Assembly (NCBI GenBank): GCA_016713235.1
Contig: JADJPN010000006.1
Coordinates: forward strand, 1 to 64,000
Source of the DNA: Hyphomicrobiales bacterium
GTDB taxonomy: Bacteria > Pseudomonadota > Alphaproteobacteria > Rhizobiales > Xanthobacteraceae
Reading direction: 5' to 3'
Length of the DNA: 64,000 nucleotides
The notes beneath the pieces are model-generated. The model was not told the origin of the DNA and ran no database searches. It was given only the letters and a program-made list of their open reading frames with translations. The translations under genes and the position numbers were made by a program. Of the stretch, positions 60,910 through 64,000 are shown piece by piece. The number at the start of each line of letters is the position of its first letter. Positions within the stretch are counted from its first letter, which is position 1.

Positions 60910-62172
60910 TTATTCGGCCGCCTGTTGGGCGCGCGCAAACGTCAGGCCGAGCTTGTTCCATACCTCGACCAGCGCATCGACGAGCTCCGTGATCAGCTTG
61001 TCGTCGTGGAGCGGCGAAGGCGTCACGCGCAGGCGCTCGGCGCCGCGCGGCACGGTCGGATAATTGATCGGCTGGATGTAGATGCCGTACTCGTTCAGGA
61101 GCATGTCGCTCGCTGCCTTGCAGGCTGCCGCATCACCGACCATCAGCGGAATGATGTGCGTGTTGCCCGGCATCACCGGCAGACCCGCCTTGAACATTTC
61201 CGATTTCGCGCGTGCGACCTGCGCACGATGACCGACACGCTCGATCTGCGAAGTCTTGAGATGCTTGATCGAGGCCGTCGCCGCGGCGGCAATCGCCGGC
61301 GGCAGCGCCGTCGTGAAAATGAATCCCGGCGCGAACGAGCGCACCGCATCGCAGACCGCGTGCTTGCCCGCGATGTAACCGCCCACCACGCCAAACGCCT
61401 TGCCCAGCGTACCTTCGATTACATCGACGCGGCTCATCACGCCGTCGCGCTCCGCGACGCCTGCGCCGCGCGCGCCATACATGCCGACGGCATGCACTTC
61501 ATCGAGATAGGTCATCGCGCCGTAGCGCTCGGCGAGATCGCAGATCGCAGCGATGGGCGCGACATCGCCGTCCATCGAGTAAATGCTTTCGAATACGACC
61601 AGCTTCGGCCGGCTGCCCGCGCCTTTGAGCAATTCTTCGAGATGCGACAGATCGTTGTGGCGGAAGATCATCTTCTGCGCGCCGGACTGGCGCACGCCTT
61701 CGATCATCGAATTGTGGTTGAGCGCGTCTGAAAGAATGAGACAGTCCGGCAACAGTTTCGCGATCGTCGAGATGCCGGTCTCGTTGGAGATGTAACCCGA
61801 GGTGAATACGAGCGCCGCTTCCTTCTGATGAAGGTCGGCAAGCTCCGCCTCGAGATCGACGATATGTTTGCTGTTGCCCGCGATGTTGCGCGTGCCGCCC
61901 GCGCCAGTGCCGCATTCCTGCGCGGCCTTGGTCATGGCATCGATAACATTCGGATGCCGGCCCATGCCGAGATAATCGTTCGAGCACCAGACCACGATCT
62001 CACGGGCGCCCTCGGGCGAATGCCAGATCGCACGCGGAAAGCGCGCCGCATCGCGGTCGATCGGAGTGAAGACGCGATAGCGCCGCTCGGCGTGCAGGCC
62101 GTTCAGCGCTTTTTCGAACAGGTGCTCGTAATCAGATGTCTTCAAGACTGCCAGCTTCCGGCGATTCCGCAA
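60910..62172 (-). CDS. hemA: 5-aminolevulinate synthase (Shemin pathway)
   Basis: A PLP enzyme that condenses glycine with succinyl-CoA, the first haem step in alphaproteobacteria. Seen: WCSNDYLGMGRHPNVIDAM, GTGAGGTRNIAGNSKHIVDL, ALVFTSGYISNETGISTIA, YLDEVHAVGMYGARGAGVAE, the PLP Lys in IEGTLGKAFGVVGGYIAG and INYPTVPRGAERLRVTPSPL. The 420-residue frame starts with TTG 62172. TTG 62145 is the other option and gives LKTSDYEHLFEKAL, closer to relatives. There is no ATG in the right place. Ends next to livF. Confidence 0.95.
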   Translation of the reverse strand: MRNRRKLAVLKTSDYEHLFEKALNGLHAERRYRVFTPIDRDAARFPRAIWHSPEGAREIVVWCSNDYLGMGRHPNVIDAMTKAAQECGTGAGGTRNIAGNSKHIVDLEAELADLHQKEAALVFTSGYISNETGISTIAKLLPDCLILSDALNHNSMIEGVRQSGAQKMIFRHNDLSHLEELLKGAGSRPKLVVFESIYSMDGDVAPIAAICDLAERYGAMTYLDEVHAVGMYGARGAGVAERDGVMSRVDVIEGTLGKAFGVVGGYIAGKHAVCDAVRSFAPGFIFTTALPPAIAAAATASIKHLKTSQIERVGHRAQVARAKSEMFKAGLPVMPGNTHIIPLMVGDAAACKAASDMLLNEYGIYIQPINYPTVPRGAERLRVTPSPLHDDKLITELVDALVEVWNKLGLTFARAQQAAE

Positions 62173-62471
62173 TCGCGGCGTACATTCCTCTTTAGAAACG
62201 TATCAAGGAAGGGGCACAACGTCGCGGGAAATGCCTCTTGAGAGAGCAAATCCTTGAACTCCAAGGACTTGCGGTAACCAGATACTTTTTTCATACCTGC
62301 CCCGCAATTTACCGCTACCTAAATACCTTCCAAATGCCCCTAAGGGCTGGAAATCAGAAGGAGTTTGAAGGCGTTAACTCTTTAGAAACCATACGGCGGG
62401 CAATTTCTGCCTAGTGACCCCTATTTTGGGGGGCGCTGGACCCTCGCTTTGAGGGGCTGGGGAGAGGTTTC
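62173..62471. promoter_or_regulatory. Divergent hemA / fliF control region
   Basis: About 300 bases, lower in GC than the genes. A TTAA at 62374-62377 followed by 7 bases and GAAA is a half match (6 of 8) to the CtrA box TTAA-N7-TTAA. A GGGGAGAGG at 62459-62467 precedes the fliF TTG. No ORF is convincing. Promoters for hemA (minus) and fliF (plus) must lie here. Confidence 0.4.
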
Positions 62472-64000
62472 TTGAACGGGATTGTCGAGTTCGTCCGGAC
62501 TTTGGGCGCAGCGCGGCTTGCCGCAATGGGCGCCGTGGCCGCAGCCCTCATTTTCTTCTTTGTTTTCATTGTTGCCCGGGTCTCGGCGCCTGCCATGGCG
62601 CCGCTCTTCACGGAAATGACGCTCGACGACTCCTCGCGCATCGTCCGCGAACTCGAAACCCAGGGCATCCCGTACGAAATCAAGAACGACGGCGCGACCA
62701 TCCTGATTCCCAAGGACAAGGTCGCCCGCACCCGCATGCGCCTTGCCGAAACCGGCCTGCCGCGCGGCGGCAATGTCGGCTACGAAATCTTCGACCGCAC
62801 CGATACGCTCGGCACCACCTCATTCGTGCAGAACGTCAATCACGTCCGTGCGCTGGAAGGCGAACTCGCCCGCACCATCCGCTCGATCGACCGCATCGCC
62901 GCGGCCCGCGTGCACCTCGTTATTCCTGAGCGCCAATTGTTCACGCGCGACCGGCAGGAGCCTTCGGCTTCCATCGTGCTGCAAGTTCGCGGCTCGCTGG
63001 AAATGTCGCAAGTCCGTGCCGTCCGCCATCTCGTCGCGAGCGCCGTGCGCGGCCTCAAGACCGAGCGCATTTCCATCGTCGATGAACGCGGTCAGTTGCT
63101 CGCCGACGGCTCCGGCGACACGACGAGCGGCGTTTCCGGCATGGACGAGCGCAATGCCGCATACGAGCGCAAACTGAGAGAACAGATCGACGCGATCGTG
63201 ACGAGCGTGGTCGGCGCGAACCGCGCCCGCGTCACCGTTTCCGCGGAACTCGACTATTCGCGGATCCAGCAGACGCAGGACATGTTCGATCCGGAGCAGC
63301 GCGTCGTGCGCTCGACCCAGACCCGCGAAGAGCAATCGGCCACCGGAGGCACCCAGAACAACGACGGCGTGACCGTCGCCAACGATATCCCCGGCAACAA
63401 CCAGCCGCGCAACCAGCAGCAAAACCCGCAGCCGCGCGATAACGCGCGCAAGACCGAAGAAGTCGTGAACTACGAGATCACCCGCACGACCCGCACCGAA
63501 ACGCTGGAACCGGGCCGCGTGAAGCGCGTCTCGGTCGCGGTGCTGGTGGACGGCGTTTACACCAAGGGCACGAACAACGAGGTCAGCTACCAGCCGCGCT
63601 CGAAGGAAGATCTGGAGCGCATCACGGCGCTGGTGCGCTCGGCCATCGGCTTCAACGAAAAGCGCGGTGACATGATCGAAGTCGTGAACCTGCGCTTCGC
63701 AGAACCGACCGTCATTCCGCAGACCGCGGGCGACACCGGCTTTCTGTCGCTCCTGCGCTTCACCACCGACGACATCATGCGCTCGGTCGAGATCGGCGTG
63801 ATGCTGATTCTCGGCCTGCTGGTACTGCTCTTCGTGGTGCGGCCGCTGGTCCGCCGCGTGATCACGCCCGAGCAGAACAACGCGATCGCCGCAACGGTCG
63901 CGGCGCCTGCTATCGCCCCGCCCGTGCCTTCACCTCCGATCGCGGACGTGCCGCAAGCGCCGATTGCCCGCTCCAACCATCCCGCCGCGCTTCTCATCGA
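62472..64000 (+). CDS. fliF: Flagellar MS-ring protein FliF (partial, runs off right edge)
   Basis: FliF forms the membrane-supramembrane ring that the motor and export gate sit on. TTG 62472 with GGAGAGG just upstream. Helix 1 is LAAMGAVAAALIFFFVFIVA. RBM1 and RBM2 read APLFTEMTLDDSSRIVRELE, ILIPKDKVARTRMRLAETGL, LPRGGNVGYEIFDRTDTLGT, VQNVNHVRALEGELARTIRS, ARVHLVIPERQLFTRDRQEP and PSASIVLQVRGSLEMSQVRA. RBM3 lies near residue 240, and helix 2 is EIGVMLILGLLVLLFVVRPL near 460. About 509 codons are visible and the frame is intact. The C-terminal FliG-binding tail is missing. Confidence 0.95.
   Translation, partial: MNGIVEFVRTLGAARLAAMGAVAAALIFFFVFIVARVSAPAMAPLFTEMTLDDSSRIVRELETQGIPYEIKNDGATILIPKDKVARTRMRLAETGLPRGGNVGYEIFDRTDTLGTTSFVQNVNHVRALEGELARTIRSIDRIAAARVHLVIPERQLFTRDRQEPSASIVLQVRGSLEMSQVRAVRHLVASAVRGLKTERISIVDERGQLLADGSGDTTSGVSGMDERNAAYERKLREQIDAIVTSVVGANRARVTVSAELDYSRIQQTQDMFDPEQRVVRSTQTREEQSATGGTQNNDGVTVANDIPGNNQPRNQQQNPQPRDNARKTEEVVNYEITRTTRTETLEPGRVKRVSVAVLVDGVYTKGTNNEVSYQPRSKEDLERITALVRSAIGFNEKRGDMIEVVNLRFAEPTVIPQTAGDTGFLSLLRFTTDDIMRSVEIGVMLILGLLVLLFVVRPLVRRVITPEQNNAIAATVAAPAIAPPVPSPPIADVPQAPIARSNHPAALLI

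Noticed and set aside
62140..62194. A 17-codon ORF (ATG near 62194) upstream of hemA that could be a leader peptide
   Set aside because: The AGAGGA motif touches its ATG, leaving almost no spacing, and the peptide has no regulatory residues such as repeated Gly or haem-binding Cys-Pro.

Overview
The window looks like chromosomal DNA of a GC-rich alphaproteobacterium of the order Hyphomicrobiales (Rhizobiales). Supporting genes are the CtrA inhibitor SciP, a C4-pathway 5-aminolevulinate synthase, Omp25/RopB-type outer-membrane barrels, an AsnC-type PutR divergent from putA, a Rhodobacter-type PmtA candidate and a MarR / response regulator / histidine kinase trio like PetP-PetR. petB and petC are separate genes. 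Bradyrhizobium, Rhodopseudomonas and Nitrobacter carry a fused cytochrome b/c1 gene, so a different family of the order is more likely. Almost everything is core metabolism and housekeeping. I see no prophage, insertion sequence, CRISPR array or rRNA operon.

Layout. 0-5 kb: a partial membrane protein, a secreted protein, RNase T2, rlmJ, a cold-shock protein, a GST and two outer-membrane barrels. 5-8.6 kb: uvrC, pgsA, moaD, moaE. 8.7-12.8 kb: ilvE facing a MarR / response regulator / histidine kinase operon, then csaA. 12.8-15.5 kb: a leftward run (TetR, proC, a YbjN-like gene, ubiK). 15.5-23.1 kb: a rightward run (lgt, NDUFAF7-type methyltransferase, pgeF, prs, a secreted protein, rplY, pth, ychF). 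23.1-28 kb: two MaoC-like genes, apt with a small membrane protein, a 33-codon gene and petABC. 28-34 kb: trmL-hemF, an AT-richer orphan ORF, and a leftward operon from DUF1285 to a SRPBCC protein that includes the CCA-adding enzyme. 34-41 kb: a four-gene MoxR / DUF58 / DUF4159 / von Willebrand-like operon, ending in a 32-bp tandem repeat. 41-46.6 kb: assorted enzymes and a transporter. 46.6-49.1 kb: sciP, flgD and fliK, with a strong sigma-54 promoter match before fliK. 49.3-56 kb: mnmA, a PmtA-like methyltransferase, tRNA-Met, putR/putA and a lytic transglycosylase. 56.3-60.9 kb: a complete branched-chain amino-acid-type ABC transporter. 60.9-64 kb: hemA and the start of fliF, which runs off the right edge.

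Sequence quality matters for reading this window. About sixteen genes need frame corrections, including single-copy housekeeping genes (uvrC, prs, rplY, ychF). Most events are one-base indels in short G or C runs. Six are explained by one extra G in a GGGC context, and errors are densest in the first 2.4 kb. I treat these as assembly or base-calling errors, not gene decay. The two genes cut by the window edges (1-289 on the minus strand, and fliF) were read directly from the bases.

Best leads for something under-described: the MoxR/vWA membrane operon, the 32-bp tandem repeat, the lysine-rich 33-residue protein at 24948, the compositionally odd ORF at 29456-30026, and the putative sigma-54/SciP flagellar control region.
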